Shown: piece by piece, positions 1-17,699 of the stretch
How the letters are laid out: each line of letters begins with the position of its first letter
How positions within the stretch are numbered: position 1 is the first letter of the stretch
DNA from: Centropus unirufus
Lineage: Eukaryota > Chordata > Aves > Cuculiformes > Centropidae
Length of the DNA stretch: 64,000 nucleotides
Direction: 5' to 3'
NCBI GenBank assembly: GCA_013397695.1
Contig: VYZI01000073.1
Location: 3,038,837-3,102,836 of the forward strand
Made by a program: the position numbers and the translations under genes
Notes under the pieces: model-generated
What the model saw: only the letters and a program-made list of their open reading frames with translations
What the model was told of the DNA's origin: nothing
Databases searched by the model: none

Positions 1-150
1 AAGTGGTGGAGACACCATCCCTGGAGGTACTGAAAACAATGTGGATGTGGCACTTTGGGACATGGTACAGGAGACACAGTGGTTTTGGGCGGACTGTTTG
101 ACTCTATGATCTTAGAGGCCTCTTCCAACCTAAATGATTCCATAATTTCT
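1..150 (+). mobile_element. CR1 LINE 3' fragment, cut by window edge
   Basis: The sequence follows the 3' end of avian CR1 elements. It contains 'ccatccctggaggtactgaa', then 'gtggatgtggcac', 'gggacatggt', 'gactctatgatcttagaggc' and the tail 'cttccaacctaaatgattcc'. It lies sense to the plus strand, that is antisense to ABI1, in intron 3. Only the last 150 bases are inside the window and it is moderately diverged from what I remember of the consensus, with no coding potential. Confidence 0.85.
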
Positions 151-151
151 G

Positions 152-4549
<4,398 letters not shown>

Positions 4550-4749
4550 CTAGATTAAAAACAAGAAAGGGTGGGTTTCTTTAGGCATTTGCTGTTTTCT
4601 TTACAGAGCTATCTACACATTTAGGCTTCACGATTAGTCTGAACTGAGTTAATGCTATTGGCAGGATGCCAGTTTATTGACGAAATCAGTTTAATCTACA
4701 CGAACAATGCTTGAGAATTACACTTTAATGAAATAACCAATACTACTAA

Positions 4750-4960
4750 TAAAATCACAATTATACATTACTGCTTTGACACTCTTTAAAGACGCTAGGC
4801 AGATACAGTACTTGCAGATTAACCCTCAACGTTCTTATGACTGACACTAGTAATAAATTCCTCCAACTCCACAGCTGGGAAACCAGGACAGACAAGCTAC
4901 GTAATTTGCCCGCAGCCCCAGAGGGGGACTAAGCCTGCAAAGTCGGCGCAGTAATTTCTT
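4750..4960 (+). mobile_element. MIR-like CORE-SINE relic next to exon 3
   Basis: The middle and 3' parts can be aligned by eye to the MIR consensus. 'gattaaccctcaac' and 'cttatgactg' fit its centre. Then come 'cacagctgggaaacca', 'acgtaatttgcccgc' and 'agcctgcaaagtc', which match MIR's gaggaaac, gtaacttgccc and gcagagccgg blocks in order. Heavy divergence fits an insertion older than the bird-mammal split. It lies about 200-410 bases upstream of ABI1 exon 3 in gene orientation, inverted relative to the gene. The left edge is uncertain. Confidence 0.55.
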
Positions 4961-6646
4961 TCAGCAAAGCCATCAGTGCATATCAGAGTAACAGTCAGCA
5001 CAGAGGAGGACCAATTTCAGCACTAGGCTGATTTTGGTCCTATTGTTTACAGTAGCTTCGCTAAAAGAATAAAACAGAGCCTTGAAGATGCATGTAGAGG
5101 AATGGAAATTATGCTGAGCTCTATCATTTTATTAGGAAACACCTAAAGAGACGAAGAGAGGTCCAAGCAGCCTGTGAGGGATCAAACTAAGCTACATGTA
5201 ACAGACATGCTTCTACATGCAATATAACCACCACTTAAACTCTAGCTGAGGGAGAACAAATACAAGTCAAGCATCAGATGCCATAGGAAGCTCCAACCTC
5301 AAGGAAGCCTGAAGATCCAGGGACTGAATTTATTGGTTTAAGTACCTACGAGAACCTCAGGATCTCATTGCAGGAGATAGAGTGGTGGGGTTTGTCAGGT
5401 ACTCAGTAACTTCGAACACAAGGTATCAAGCCACTGCTTTTTCCACTACCAAAAAAAAACATTTTAAGTCTGTGAGCATCAATTCATCCTGGAGCAACGC
5501 ACAGAAACAGAGAATCAGGGTTCATAAAGTAAGAGAAATCCTTGTCTATCAGCACTCGGCTGGGTATACCTCTAGAAATGGCCTAATCCAAAATAAATAT
5601 GATAATGTGCAAGGTTTTTGCCTAGTGAAACAAAGATAAAACACAAAATTAGTTTATATTTCACTCTACTTCTATATAAGGCAAGACAAAAAAGCAAGGT
5701 AAGCATGCAGGAAATGACCACTTCTGGGAAAGGCAGCATTCTGTGTTCAGAGTTCAGTATGAAATACCTCCCATTTATTTCATAAACCGCTGCACAGGCT
5801 CACGTGACCTCGAACTCTTCTGAGTAAATACAGAAAGGAAGAAAATCCTCCTCACAGATTTGATACATGACATGACATTGCGAGTGGGAACACAAGCAGA
5901 GGAGCATCTAGAAGCACTGACATCAAGCAAGTTTTTTCACAGCTTAAAGCTAAATAACAGACAACTTGTAAGATTGTGCAAGGTTCTTTTGCTTCAGAAG
6001 TGCATGGAATCTTAATGGAAATAAGAGTTGTGGTTCTCCAGAGCGATGCATTATATGTGTCTGTCTGCATAAGCTTATTTGGAACAAGTTAATTAAATAT
6101 ACCAATAGAGGTTTGGAGCAAGCTTCATTGTTCTAAATACTCAGGCCCTGAAAAATCTCCAAGTTATGAATAAAAAGCACCTCTCCAAACGAGACAACCC
6201 TAAACATGAAGCATTTACCACTACCTCAGTGTCAAATAGCAGCCACCCCACCCACATTTGCTCTGGCAGCCAATCTCCGAGTCAGAGCAAAGACCTAAGA
6301 ACACGACTACCTGTTTTTCTTCAACTCCAGCTATTATTTGTCCTTTTTCTTTTAGAGACTAAAATGTGCATGTTAGTTCTGCCTCTTTGTTTGCCTTGCG
6401 GCAGATCCAGCAACATTACCTGCGTGCTGTGGTACGCACCATCACATCAGTTTAAGGCACATACTACAATGTTTTAAGAGGCTCTTTTAAAATACCGTGC
6501 CCCTTGAAATAAATCCATGTTTCTACTTCATTCACACAAACACAAGCCGTTGCTATAATAAATTCCTTTTTTTTTTTTGTTCAGTGCACAGATAAAAACA
6601 TCTCTTTGTACTAAGAGTCCTCTTAATGTTGATGTCAAAAGAAAAT

Positions 6647-6666
6647 AAAAAAAAAAAAAAAAAAAA
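6647..6666. repeat. Poly(A) run, 20 bases
   Basis: This is an uninterrupted homopolymer in intron 2, seen as poly(T) in the ABI1 transcript. No retrocopy is recognisable to its left, so it is annotated as a simple repeat. Confidence 0.9.
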
Positions 6667-7090
6667 CAGCCTTTCACAGTACAAAAGAGGCATCTTCTCC
6701 TAGCAGGTAGTCCATGAAGACTGACTTTTCCTCTCTGCAATGAGCTACAAAAATTCCATACGTTACTAGAGCAGAGTATAAGAAATTCCAGGAACAGATG
6801 CTGTACTACACATGCTTTGGAAAGAGTCTTAAGTAATCTTGCAACAAATTCTTGTTAATGGAAAAAGCCCTTAGAAAAGGAAAAGAGCATATATTGATCA
6901 TATCAAACAGCTTAAAATTAAATATAGAGCAGCAATTTGTAAAGTCTTTCCACAGATTTCAGTAGTGTAACCCAAGCAAAGAGAAGACTGTATCACGGTG
7001 CAGGGCCAACAACTCCTGGTACATATGTAAATCATGAAAGGTGCAAACCTGTGCAGGAGGCTAAAAAGCTGTTCCAAGCAAACGAGGCTG

Positions 7091-7120
7091 CCACATCCTA
7101 CCACATCCAACCACATCTGG
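7091..7120. repeat. 10-bp tandem repeat, three copies
   Basis: Three consecutive 10-base units read ccacatccta, ccacatccaa and ccacatctgg, followed by related caccagga motifs. The period is exact and the units differ in the last two or three bases. Confidence 0.85.
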
Positions 7121-7411
7121 CACACCAGGAGCACCAGGAAGCATTTTGCCCCTATGCAAAGCAGAGGCTCCCAGCACATGCAGTGCCCAGAGCAATAGGC
7201 TGCCAGACAGCTGCTAAAGAAGAATTTTCAAGAAATTACTTTGGCTAGATCTAGAAAGGCTGCATGATATTGATTAAATGACACAAAGCATGCAACGGTT
7301 GCTTTAAATCTGTATTTTTACTTCTATCCATTTGCTTGTGGAAGTTTAGTGTTTAGTAGTAAGCCATGTTTTTCATTTCCAGAAGAGAAAAATGCCAAAA
7401 CACAAGCAGTT

Positions 7412-7472
7412 TTTAGACAGTTTAGACAGTTAATTCCAAGGTAACAGCAATTCCAATTCCAGGTAACAGCAA
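7412..7472. repeat. Nested short duplications
   Basis: Tttagacag occurs twice in tandem (7412-7429). It is followed by two near-identical copies of an aattccaaggtaacagc-type unit at 7432-7450 and 7455-7472, differing by a single A. This looks like local replication slippage in intron 2. Confidence 0.8.
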
Positions 7473-9261
7473 AACTAGACCAATTCCCAAAGCTCTGGCC
7501 ACGACTGGCACCAATAGCCATGAGTGTCTGCTCCGATACAGTAACAAGACAGCTAAACAGTGGTTAGTTTATCATTTTAAACACAAAACCTACTTTTAAA
7601 CATCAAAGATGTTGAGCAGCAAAGTCTGACAAACCAACTTGGATAACCACAGGTTAACAAGCACTAGCGAACAGTCAGACCTGCTTCAACTACACTTGGT
7701 TTATGCTGAAACATAAAAACATAGCATAATTTATAATTTGGGAAATGGAGATGGGATTCTCACTGCTAGGCAAGATAATCCAGCAGGAAGAAGTCCAGCA
7801 TTGCACCGATTTGGAGAAGAGGGAGAAGACAGCCCTTCCAAAAACACAACAATGTTAACTTTGGGAAGCAAATTTAAACTAAACCATCAAACAAATTCCC
7901 CTGCCATTATAACTGGGTGCTAGGGACCACGCCAGCAATCTCTGAAGCAAAGTTAAACTTGGAGGTTGAAGGAACTGTTAATGATTAACTGCCTCCATTA
8001 TCTGTTTGCTTCAAACCATATGAAAAAAAAAAAGTATGATCAACAGGATGTAGAGTTAAATTTTAACTGTTTGCTTCCTCAGATGTAGCCCCAGGGCCAA
8101 GGGCAGCATAGCAATGATACAGCAAATAGTTGGGTTTTTGTCTGTGACACAGGTACCGCTCTACCCACGTGCTATAGTGCGCAATACCAGGACAAACCCT
8201 TTACAAGAAACAGACACTGAAGTACATTTGCCCACACTAATTTGAGGATATCTAAATAGTTTAATAAAGCCCACATATATCAGGATATTAAAAAAAAAAA
8301 AACGAAAAAAACCCAAAACAAGCCAACTTAAAGCTTTGACAACCCTTTTAATCCTGAACCACTGCGAAAAATTTGTAACCCAGATACTCACAGAGCCACA
8401 GCTTCTCTCACTAAAGGTATGCACAGCTGGTGAGAGCAGGGGTTGGGGAAAAAATACCCCAATATCTCTATCAAATCAAATCAACTCAGGTAACCAGGCA
8501 CTGCCAACTTCAGGCTGTCCTGAAGGACTAAACAACTCGCTATGATGATGTTACAGATTTACACCATGCAAACACCCTTTAGATTTGTGTTAAATTAACT
8601 GATACACCCGAAGCGTTGTGCAAGAAAACTCTACTTCCTCTGGTGCACCCCAGTTTCTGAAGAACACCCCAAACACCCTTCTCCCCCACAAAAAGTATCA
8701 ACCAGCCACAGACTTTCCCCCATGAATTTCACGATGAGTGAAAAGTCACTTCAAGGGTATTTCCTTGATTTAAAACTCTAACACCCAAACACCATTAGAC
8801 AAAAATATCCTAAAATGTCACCACCATTTTTACTGAACAGTTTTTCAGGCCATTTCATGCAATGGTTTCGAGAATTTTTATTTTCACACCATCAGCATCC
8901 TTCAAACAAATGTCCTGTGCTGTACAGAGCTGTAAGTTAACTTTGCAATTTGTCCTTAGGCTCACTCAGACAAGAAGCAACGTAGGTTTAAACTCCATGG
9001 GCTTCCTCAAGCTGCTACTTTAGAGAAAGAGGGGAGAAAAGGAAGGCCAAACAGCTCGCTATTGGCAACAGTCTTTATTTCTTATTTTATTTTCCCTTTT
9101 TCAGTTTGTGGTTGAACACAAAGTTGGGTCTGTTACTAACACTTCATTTCAAATAAGCTTTGATAGCAGGGTAGTTAGTGTTACACCTACCTAAATGTTA
9201 CCAGAATAGATCAGAATTACTTTATACAAGAAAAACACAGGCCTAACAGATCAGCTATGCA

Positions 9262-9455
9262 GGCAGTGTTCTTCACCAGGAGGGTGGTCCGTCACTGGGG
9301 CGGGCTCCCCAAGGAAGCAATCATGGCACCAAGCCTGTCAGAGTTCAAGGAATGTCTGGATGACACTCTTGGTCATACCATATAGTCTTAGGTAGTCCTA
9401 CAAGGAGCACAGAGTTGGACTCTATGATCCTTAGGGGTCCCTTCCAACTTGAGAA
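9262..9455 (+). mobile_element. CR1 LINE 3' fragment
   Basis: The order of CR1 3' landmarks is clear: 'ttcttcaccaggagggtggt', 'gggctccccaaggaagc', 'ggcaccaagcctgtcagag', 'gttggactctatgatcctta' and 'ggtcccttccaactt'. It is truncated on the 5' side, as is usual for CR1, with no intact frame. It lies antisense to ABI1 in intron 2 and is diverged from the other copies in this window, so it probably belongs to another CR1 subfamily. Confidence 0.9.
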
Positions 9456-12400
9456 AAGAATTGCATAAAAAGTAAGATTTCTACTCAAAGCCAGTTGGAA
9501 CGCTAGATATGATGTATTAAGCCAGGGTAGGAATCCATCAAATATGACATCTCCTTTCAGCAGGAGCTGTGCATGATATTACACAAAACACTGCACAAAG
9601 ACATAGGTTTCAGGCTGAACCTCATCAATAAAACTACGCAATATATGGGACAGCAAGTGGTGCAGAGGAAGTTTAGTTTCTCTCCTCAGTCTCTGGGACA
9701 ATTGTCTGGATTCCAAGCTCACTTGTTTATGTTTGAATATGAAAGGTAAGTCACGTTCTACGACCTGTAAAAGCAACCACAGCTTCAAATTTAGTTGCTC
9801 ATGGCAGTAAAATACATCAGTGGTTGAACGTTACAAACATTGTAACAAACAAAAAAAAACATGTACTACAATCTCATGCAGCCACCTCAAACTGTAGTGT
9901 TAACCAAAAGAAACAGAACTTAGGAAGCAGACACTAAGGTGTTTTCAGCATCCCTTAATAAAAAAAAACTAACCCCTCATTCTTTGCAATTTGCTTCTAC
10001 ATCCAGCTTTATTATTAGCCCTTACTGCCATGCTCCAAAACTGCAGATAGTTTACACAATAAATTTCCCCAAAAATGAAAAAATCCAACCTGTTCTGTTT
10101 TATAAGTATGAATTTATCACATTACAACTTCTATAGAGAAAGCATATTTAATAAGACTTTTAAAGCAAATAAGTTATAGTTAATTGAATAACAGCACTGA
10201 AGAGATCCCAGACAACACACATTGTACAGGCAACCTGCGAGGAAGTCATTTTGACCTACAAAAAGGACAATAAAATCCAGAGCTTTAGTGAGCTTAGCCA
10301 GACAGCTTCTTTAGGGAGAGCATCATTTTATGCTGTTATTTTGTAAAGGAAATTCGAAAGAAAGTGCAGTATGTTCAACATATATAAATGTGAACATATT
10401 TACACTGCATGAGAAATATTCTGGAGTGAAGATCAACTACGGGTCCAAGGCACATCAGCCATGAAAAAGCCTAAGTGAGCAGCTCAGTGTTTTTAAGACA
10501 GCACACACAATCGGATGTCTACGCAATGTTACAATTTATAATTTCCATTAACTGTTCATGATAGTGTGAGTAACTTAGATATTCAACTTCATTACCATTG
10601 CTTATACATTGCTTGGTCTCCATCAAGTTTCTTCAGTGCTCAAGAAACTCAAGAATTTACCTACAAAAATAAAATACCTTGCTTCCATCCCTTGTCCAGG
10701 AGAGTCCAAGTGCTAAGGAAGCTTGGCCTCAGAGGTGATGTAGAGAGCAAAGCACCAGTGCAACTGGCACTGCTCACCCGTTTGTCATTATGCACACACT
10801 CATTTATCCCATGGGATCCTCTACAAGGTAGGAGGCTCTCCTGACTTTGGGAATAATAACTACCAATCCTATTGACTAGAGTTTGAATACCCCAGTCGTG
10901 CCTGTGCCAACTCAGTCATGGACCCAAACTGGGCAGTTTGGTGGGCATCTGCCTTTTTCCTGTTCTTCAGCACAGAGATCTGGTTAAGCTAACAAACATC
11001 TGAGAAGCACAAAAAACTGACAACAAGCACTGTCGTGTTATCAGTGATTGCTGGCACCAACTGATGAAAGCTTTTTTCATGCCCACATAGTCATCAATTG
11101 TGTGAAATTCAAATGTCGAGATAGCTCTGAACAACAATTCATCTGAAGACAGTAATCCAGAAGCTTTTTACTGGTTATCTTTCACAGGAAAAAAAAATCA
11201 GAAAGATCACCTTACCATCCTCCATCTCAAGAGATGAATTCAAGACATCTTTAATGGCCCCTTGGACAGCCGACACAATCAAGTCTGCTAAAGTACTGTG
11301 AACTTATCTGTCAACCCACAGAAGAAAGCCAGGGCCAGCAACAAGCAAAAGTTACTAGAGAAGAGGAAAAGAAGACGTGCTTTTTTCACTTCCCCAAATT
11401 CTTTTAATAACATAAGGCTTTATTATTCCACATACACAATCCTTGAACCCAATTTTCACTAAGGCTGAAAACCAGTCGGCTGAACACCAGTGTCTGATGT
11501 CATCTGAGAATCCTCAGAATACCCTGATGCACCTCCTGAAGCTGCACCATGAAAGAGGTCTCCTGTCACCTCTGAAGCATTCACACATCTACGTTGCACC
11601 TTGTGTGTCTGCTTTGTATGCAGCGCTGGCAATGTAGGAGGCAACTGAAATAGATTCAGTTTTATTTCCAGAGCCGCAAATCCAGCAATGTTTTCTTGTA
11701 GGTTTATAGATAGAAGTTTCTCACACATTCCCTTCAGCATACAGACAAGTTACAACAGCAGGGCAGGCTCTCCAGGAAGCTTCATCTCCTGAAGTCCGGC
11801 TAAATCCAGGCCTCCTAAGGTAAAAAGCTAGAGGAGCCAGATAAGCCATGTCTCGTGTAATCTGATATGTCACCTTCCTTTTCCTGCAGAGAGAATTCAC
11901 AATCGAGAGCTTCTGCAGATTAAGACAAGGAGCTAAGGCCACACAGCCCCTCACATAGCCTATACATAATGTTCCCAATCACCTGAGGGGGAAAGGCACT
12001 AGAACGGAAAAATAATCCAAGTACCAACTCCTATTTCCAGAGGTAACACGTACATAAATTCACATATTTTTAATACGTTTATATATGTAACAATAGATAT
12101 ATCCGATACATACATAAAAACACAATGGTGACGAAGCATTTTACTAATACCATCCAATGCCAGCGGGGTGAAAAGTGGTGGTTGTGGGTTTTATTTTGAC
12201 AGCTTATCACTGGACTTTCTCACTTATGCCTGAACGCAGATTATATGTCAGCTAAGGCCATGGAACTAACCCTCGACTCAAGAATTTAAATCTTTTTCTT
12301 TACACACACTAGCAGGCTTTCTCAGATTCTCCTAGAAATAGCTATAAGCATAAAGCACACTCAATGTCAGCAGAGTTTGAAGATATTTTCTACCTTTACA

Positions 12401-13625
12401 TAAGTATTTTTCCAAGGATATCAGGACAGATGGGAGGAGGAGGTGTCAGGGAGAAGGATACCAGAGGCATCCCATTTACTTCTTTGCTGGATGGTTTTAG
12501 AATTCAGAAGCACAGTGTAAGACAATAACATACTTGGTCCATGGCAAGTCCTGCTCCTGGATGATGTTTCTTAAGCTGCAGCCATTTCAATGCAAGGCAT
12601 ACTTAACAGAAATTGATTCCTTTTATAACAAAAAACATGCCTGCAAGTGCTAAAATACCCTTATGGAGAGATGAAAGCAAAACTGGAAGCCTTTCCTCCA
12701 CAAGGAAGACCAGGAATCACTACAAATTGGACTCCAAGACCCCAATCTCCAAACCACAGTGTGTAAAGTGGCACATGGACTGATACAACAGCAATGAAAA
12801 GGAGAGGGAAGAGAGGTCCATTCATCTGAAGGATTATTTATCCAGATGCTTTTCAGAGCATCTAGATAAATTAGTAAATTTAGTAAATTGGTAAATTTAG
12901 TCACACGTTCTGCTGGAGAAACTGAGCAAAAAGGGGACACGACACAGGGGGACATGAAGCAAGGAGAGACCAGAGGGGCTGAGTGACATTCTAGGACAAG
13001 AATCAGAGCAAAGAAACCAACCCACTCATCCAAGAGCCAGACTGGAATTCGTGCCTGATTTTCCTTTCCTGGTGCCAACTAGAAATGGGAGGACTGCTAT
13101 GGAGGACATGTATTCATCCTTCAGACAGGACAGAAGGAAAGAAGCTTCTCACATTATTCTCTTAACAGCTCCTGCGCAGCACGTTCATGCAAGATGCCGG
13201 GAAGATAAAATAGGGCAGCTGAAGGAAATTGGGAAGTGTCACCTGTGAAACGCCATCTTGCAGATTTAGGCTCCATAAACTAGGAGCATCTATGGAGAGA
13301 CACGAGGGCAACTCATCACACCCTCGCTCCCTGTCCCTCACCTCCCCCAGTCGAAAGGAATGAGATGTTAACACAGAGCATAAGGAGGGAGAGTCTGCAA
13401 GAGTATCTTTGGGAACAGGGAGAGGGATGTGGGTGGGAAGACTAGCAGATGGCAACTGAAGGCAAATGGAGTTAAGTCCTAGAGAGGACGAGATTTTTTA
13501 GCAGCTCCACAGAGGGCCTTGTTATGGCAAGAAAGCAGTTAAGCCAGTCCTTCCTCTGCCCCGCTGCATTGATGAAATGCCAGAAGTACTTGCTGGAGCT
13601 CACATAAGCATAGAGGAAATGGAAC
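9456..13625. other. ABI1 intron 2, no gene
   Basis: This is AT-rich intronic DNA with several A runs and a short TTAGTAAAT tandem array. Nothing coding is recognisable. Open frames near 12650-13450 on both strands have no known relatives. Confidence 0.65.
12871..12901. repeat. Short ttagtaaat tandem array
   Basis: About three and a half units with a period of eight to nine bases: two perfect ttagtaaat copies, then tggtaaat and a partial ttagt. This is a simple slippage repeat in intron 2. Confidence 0.8.
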
Positions 13626-13639
13626 TTCAAACATCTGGA

Positions 13640-13990
13640 GTATGGAGGCCAGGCAGCAGCAGCTGGCCCTGCCTGCGGGAGGCGGCTGCCTGCTGGGACA
13701 TCACTCCAGTAAAGGGAACAAGTGGGATGTGATTAGGAGCAGGAGCCTGGAGAAGGGCAGATTGAATCTCTCTTCCTGGCTCGGCCACACTTGCTGTGCT
13801 ACACCAAGCAAACGGCTGAGCTGCTTGGGCCAGCTTCTCGGAGCAGCTCTGAGGACAGATAGAGCGTGGGCAGACACAGGTACGGGCATCGCCACCACGG
13901 CTGCCTGCTCCGAGCACTGGGAAGCACAGCAGCAAAGGGACTCGGGATTTATCTGTCAAACGGCTTCCACCGACGCTTTTAATCCCTAGT
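13640..13990. promoter_or_regulatory. GC-rich, CpG-enriched patch in intron 2 (candidate)
   Basis: About 350 bases with roughly 14 CpG stand out from the AT-rich surroundings. Three overlapping open frames (65-115 codons) arise because GC-rich DNA has few stops. A donor-like CAG/GTACGG occurs near 13879 on the plus strand. The proteins do not resemble any family I know. It may be an intronic regulatory element or an unannotated exon; neither is shown. Confidence 0.3.
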
Positions 13991-16900
13991 GAAAATGCAC
14001 AAGTGAGTTACGGATGACACTTCCCATGCTTTGGCAAACCCTACTGCTGATTTTAACCATTTGAGCAACGCAAATGTACATATACTTCATTAAAAGGTAC
14101 ATCGTGAACGCTACTAATTAAAAAAAAAAGGCATCAAGCTCACCAGTGATCTCGGAGATGTTCATGGGGAGCACAATGCTAATTTCTGCACTCTAGATAA
14201 CTTCTTTTTGGTCTTGTAAATTCAACGGCTACTGCAATTCCCTACGATTCTAACAAACAGGTAGGAAAAAAATGCATTGCTAATGTAGATCTCTATGGGA
14301 AGATAGAGAGAAGCGGAGATGAGAGATTATTTGCAATTATCTTCTACTTGCCTCCTAAAGTCTGTGGTTTTTCAGCACAAAGGCTGGGAGGGGAAGAGAA
14401 AGAGAAGCCCCTTCCATGGTGTTATTCTGCATTCTCACTCTAGAATACGCCTTCCAGTATTTGCTGGAGTTTCAGTTGTGGCTGAACACCATACACCACT
14501 GCTTCCCACCTTTGTAGGACAGGAAGTACAGAGCCAGCTCTGCATCAGATCTAAACCACAGCACATGGCTATTTAACAACCATTAATCATCCACTGGAGT
14601 TTCATGCTTTATAGAAAACATCTTTTTTTAGGGACAAGTCTCTTAACTCAGTCCTCCCTCTTCTCTTCTGCTCACCAAGACAGGTTTCTGAGAAGGTAAC
14701 TACCAAGGTAGATCCCCTATCCACAATGACCAACTAACACCAGTTGCATTGCTCTTTCAAGTTTCCAGAGGAAAAAACTACTTAAATGGAACCAAAGACT
14801 TATTAATTATATTTGAACACAAGCCAGAAATTAAAAAATCTGATTAAAAGCAGTCTTAAAACATTTCTCTTTTGAAGTGTCTTCTATTTTAAAGTGTACA
14901 ACCCTACTGATTGACTGACAGAACAACATTGGGATGTGCAGTCACAACATGTTACATTTTTATTCAGTACCAAAAAGCACACAAAGCAGATAAATGCTTT
15001 CAATTATGCAAAGGCAAAATCCCAACCTTATGTGCGAGTGTATTTCAGTAATAGACTCCTGAAATTAGATTTTAGTAACTTCAACTTTCTTCTTTTGCTG
15101 GGTATTCCTCAAGATACACATGCCTGAGTAGGTTTATTTTAAAAAAATAATAGAAGTACCAAAATACATTTATTCAAGCTCCCACATGAGTTTCGGCATT
15201 TTAAAGTGGCAGAATGAGTCCCTCATTTCCTTACTGGAAGAAATGCACTTGTCTAGAATAAAACAAAACATACAAATCTAAATATATTCTTAACTGAAGG
15301 AAAGCACAAGGATAGAAAGGGAAAATTAAAAGGCTTCTTCAGTAGTTTGGACTCACTAAAGAACCACCATGGGAATAGAACAAAATTGTATGTCAAACGA
15401 AAAGCATTTTGTGTGCCAAAAAAAGCAACTTTGTAGGAGATGAACATGTGCAATTGCAAAGTGCACTGCAGGTGGCTGAAAAGGAAACTATCTAAAAAAA
15501 GCCTATTAAAAAATAAACTCAACAGAACAAGTTTGAACTTTCTGAAAGTAAGAAACTGATAAAGCTGGAGTAATGACAAGCCAGAACACTCATGCTGGAA
15601 CAAAAAAACCCCAAGCCAAATCCCTCACATCTTGTTGTAACCTGGACTTTCAAACTGGGGGGGAGGGACACCACACTAAAAGATGCAAGCTAACATAGCC
15701 TGAGCTTTAGCTTATGACTTCTTTCTTGCTTGCCACCTTTAATAGTAAAAAGAAAATATTATCCAACAATAATGGTTACATTACATGGTTGGGATAGTGG
15801 ATTTATTGCATATCTCAAAATAATCATGCTAAAGAACAACAAAACTCCCACATCAAACCTATTCTGGCTTGTCACATATACTTAACTTGAAAGCTCTCTG
15901 AATTAATTTTCAGGCACCTACTTACCTTAAAACAAAACAAAAAAAACCAAAATGACCCAAAGACAAGCAAAAGCTGCCCAGACAAATCCTCTCTCAAGCA
16001 CTCCCCCTCCTCCACATGAATTCAGAGCCTATGAGGTGTCAGAGATTGACAGTCCTGGGGCAGACTGTTTCCCCAAGACATAAAACAGGGACAATATATA
16101 TACAGAAATGATGCTGCGTATCCTCTAGCCACCTGCCAACATAATTTTGATTACAAATCATCTAAGCCACAATGTTATTTCTATACCTCTTTGATCATAT
16201 CTCATTCAATGGCAGTGATATAATCTAGTGGGAAATCTGTTGGTTTTCAGTTGGGTCAGCACTGCACCAAGAGGAACTTGAATAACAAGAGTAGTAAACA
16301 GCCATCAGATGGCTAAAGGCCGCATTATCTACACCACAGTTTACCACACGAGAAATTTTTCTCTTCTTTTGTTTCCTAAACTGCATTTTTCCCCCAAAGA
16401 GAACTACTGAAGTTTAGGATTTTTTTCAAGATTTTGTAAAAAATAAGCAAGTCTCTACGGCAAACAACTGTTGCAATACCATGAAGTGCAGCTCCAATGG
16501 GAGGATAACCAGCAATGGCCACTTTTTTCTTCTTGTCCCCATTACCAATCAGTCTTACCAGCAAAATAAGATAGCAGGAACAACCCTTAGCCACTACAGA
16601 GCATATTAAGTGTTTTTAGTATACTTGTTCCACCCTGCAGCTAACTTACTACCCAGTCTACCACCTTCAGTGTACCATTGCAGCAAAGAGCTCTTCCACG
16701 TCAATTTAATATCAAAACACCTTGGATCTGACAAACGCCTTCTTTTTGTTTTCAAAGGCAAATACAGAACAAGAGCCTTCAACTCCCTGACCCAGCCCCC
16801 TCCAGTAACTAGCTGCCTTTTCTGAAATTATATGAACAGAGAGCAATCTTAGAAGCATCATGAACTTCGCTCAGCTTAAACTTCTTCCAGAATCCCAGTT

Positions 16901-17380
16901 TCCATAGCATTGCGCATGGGAGCCTGTTAAGATAGTCTAGCAAAAAAAAGGAGAGTTAAAAATTCCCTCATGTTTCCCAAGACTGTGTTACTATTTTGGA
17001 TTGGGTCATACAGATTTCTTGTAATTTGGGATATATTAAGTAAAAGCAGAAGACAGACAGCCAAGTCATAGGCACACTTGAGGTCTACCAGTTTAACAGG
17101 GTGGGGAGGAAGGGACAGGGCAGAGATGGAATCGCTAAGGCTGCTCTGCTTCTCCGTTGCTATTTTAACTTCCACACACAACTAATGCAGGAAGTTGCAC
17201 ATTGTTTCTGTAAATGGATTTCCCTTAACTTTCTACTCATGGCCACAACTGGTATGAAAAACTGCAGTTTTATGTGCTGGGAACATCCCTGTGGCCTCAA
17301 CAGTCCTAGCACCGCTTATTCCATACTGAACCACAGCCTTCTCCCATCAAAATTTTTCCAGACTAAGGAAGGGCACTCAG
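13991..17380. other. ABI1 intron 2, no gene
   Basis: This is ordinary AT-rich intron. A possible but weak MIR-like match lies at 16061-16100. No exon, RNA gene or young transposon was recognised. Confidence 0.65.
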
Positions 17381-17699
17381 CAGAGAATGCTGGCCCAAGA
17401 AAAGATGCCACCAGCCACCCTTCCTCCGGGGCCACCCCTCAGACTCATACTAAGCAGTGAGTTCTCAGCTCTGTCCTGCAACCCGACGGCAGCTGAAAAC
17501 CAGTCCAAGTCTTGGAGGGAAGTCTTGTGCGTGGGCACACAGAGGAGGACGTCGCTGCGTCCCCACTGCTGAATGCGTTCTCTCACCATCGTTACAGTAA
17601 ATTAGTCAGACTGATCACGAGTTGAGAAATTAGACATTTCCACTGTGCCGTTATTAGCATAATGATTAAACTTGATTGCAGACGCTTGGGGAGGAGTGT

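Larger units (their letters stand above)
4961..9261. other. ABI1 intron 2, right of exon 3: no gene
   Basis: This is ordinary AT-rich intronic DNA. It contains a 20-base A run at 6647-6666 and two small tandem duplications described separately. Open frames here are short and unrelated to known proteins. Confidence 0.7.

Noticed and set aside
16061..16100. Possible MIR or L2 fragment
   Set aside because: Only about 40 bases resemble the core (tttccc and taaaacaggg); flanks do not continue the alignment.
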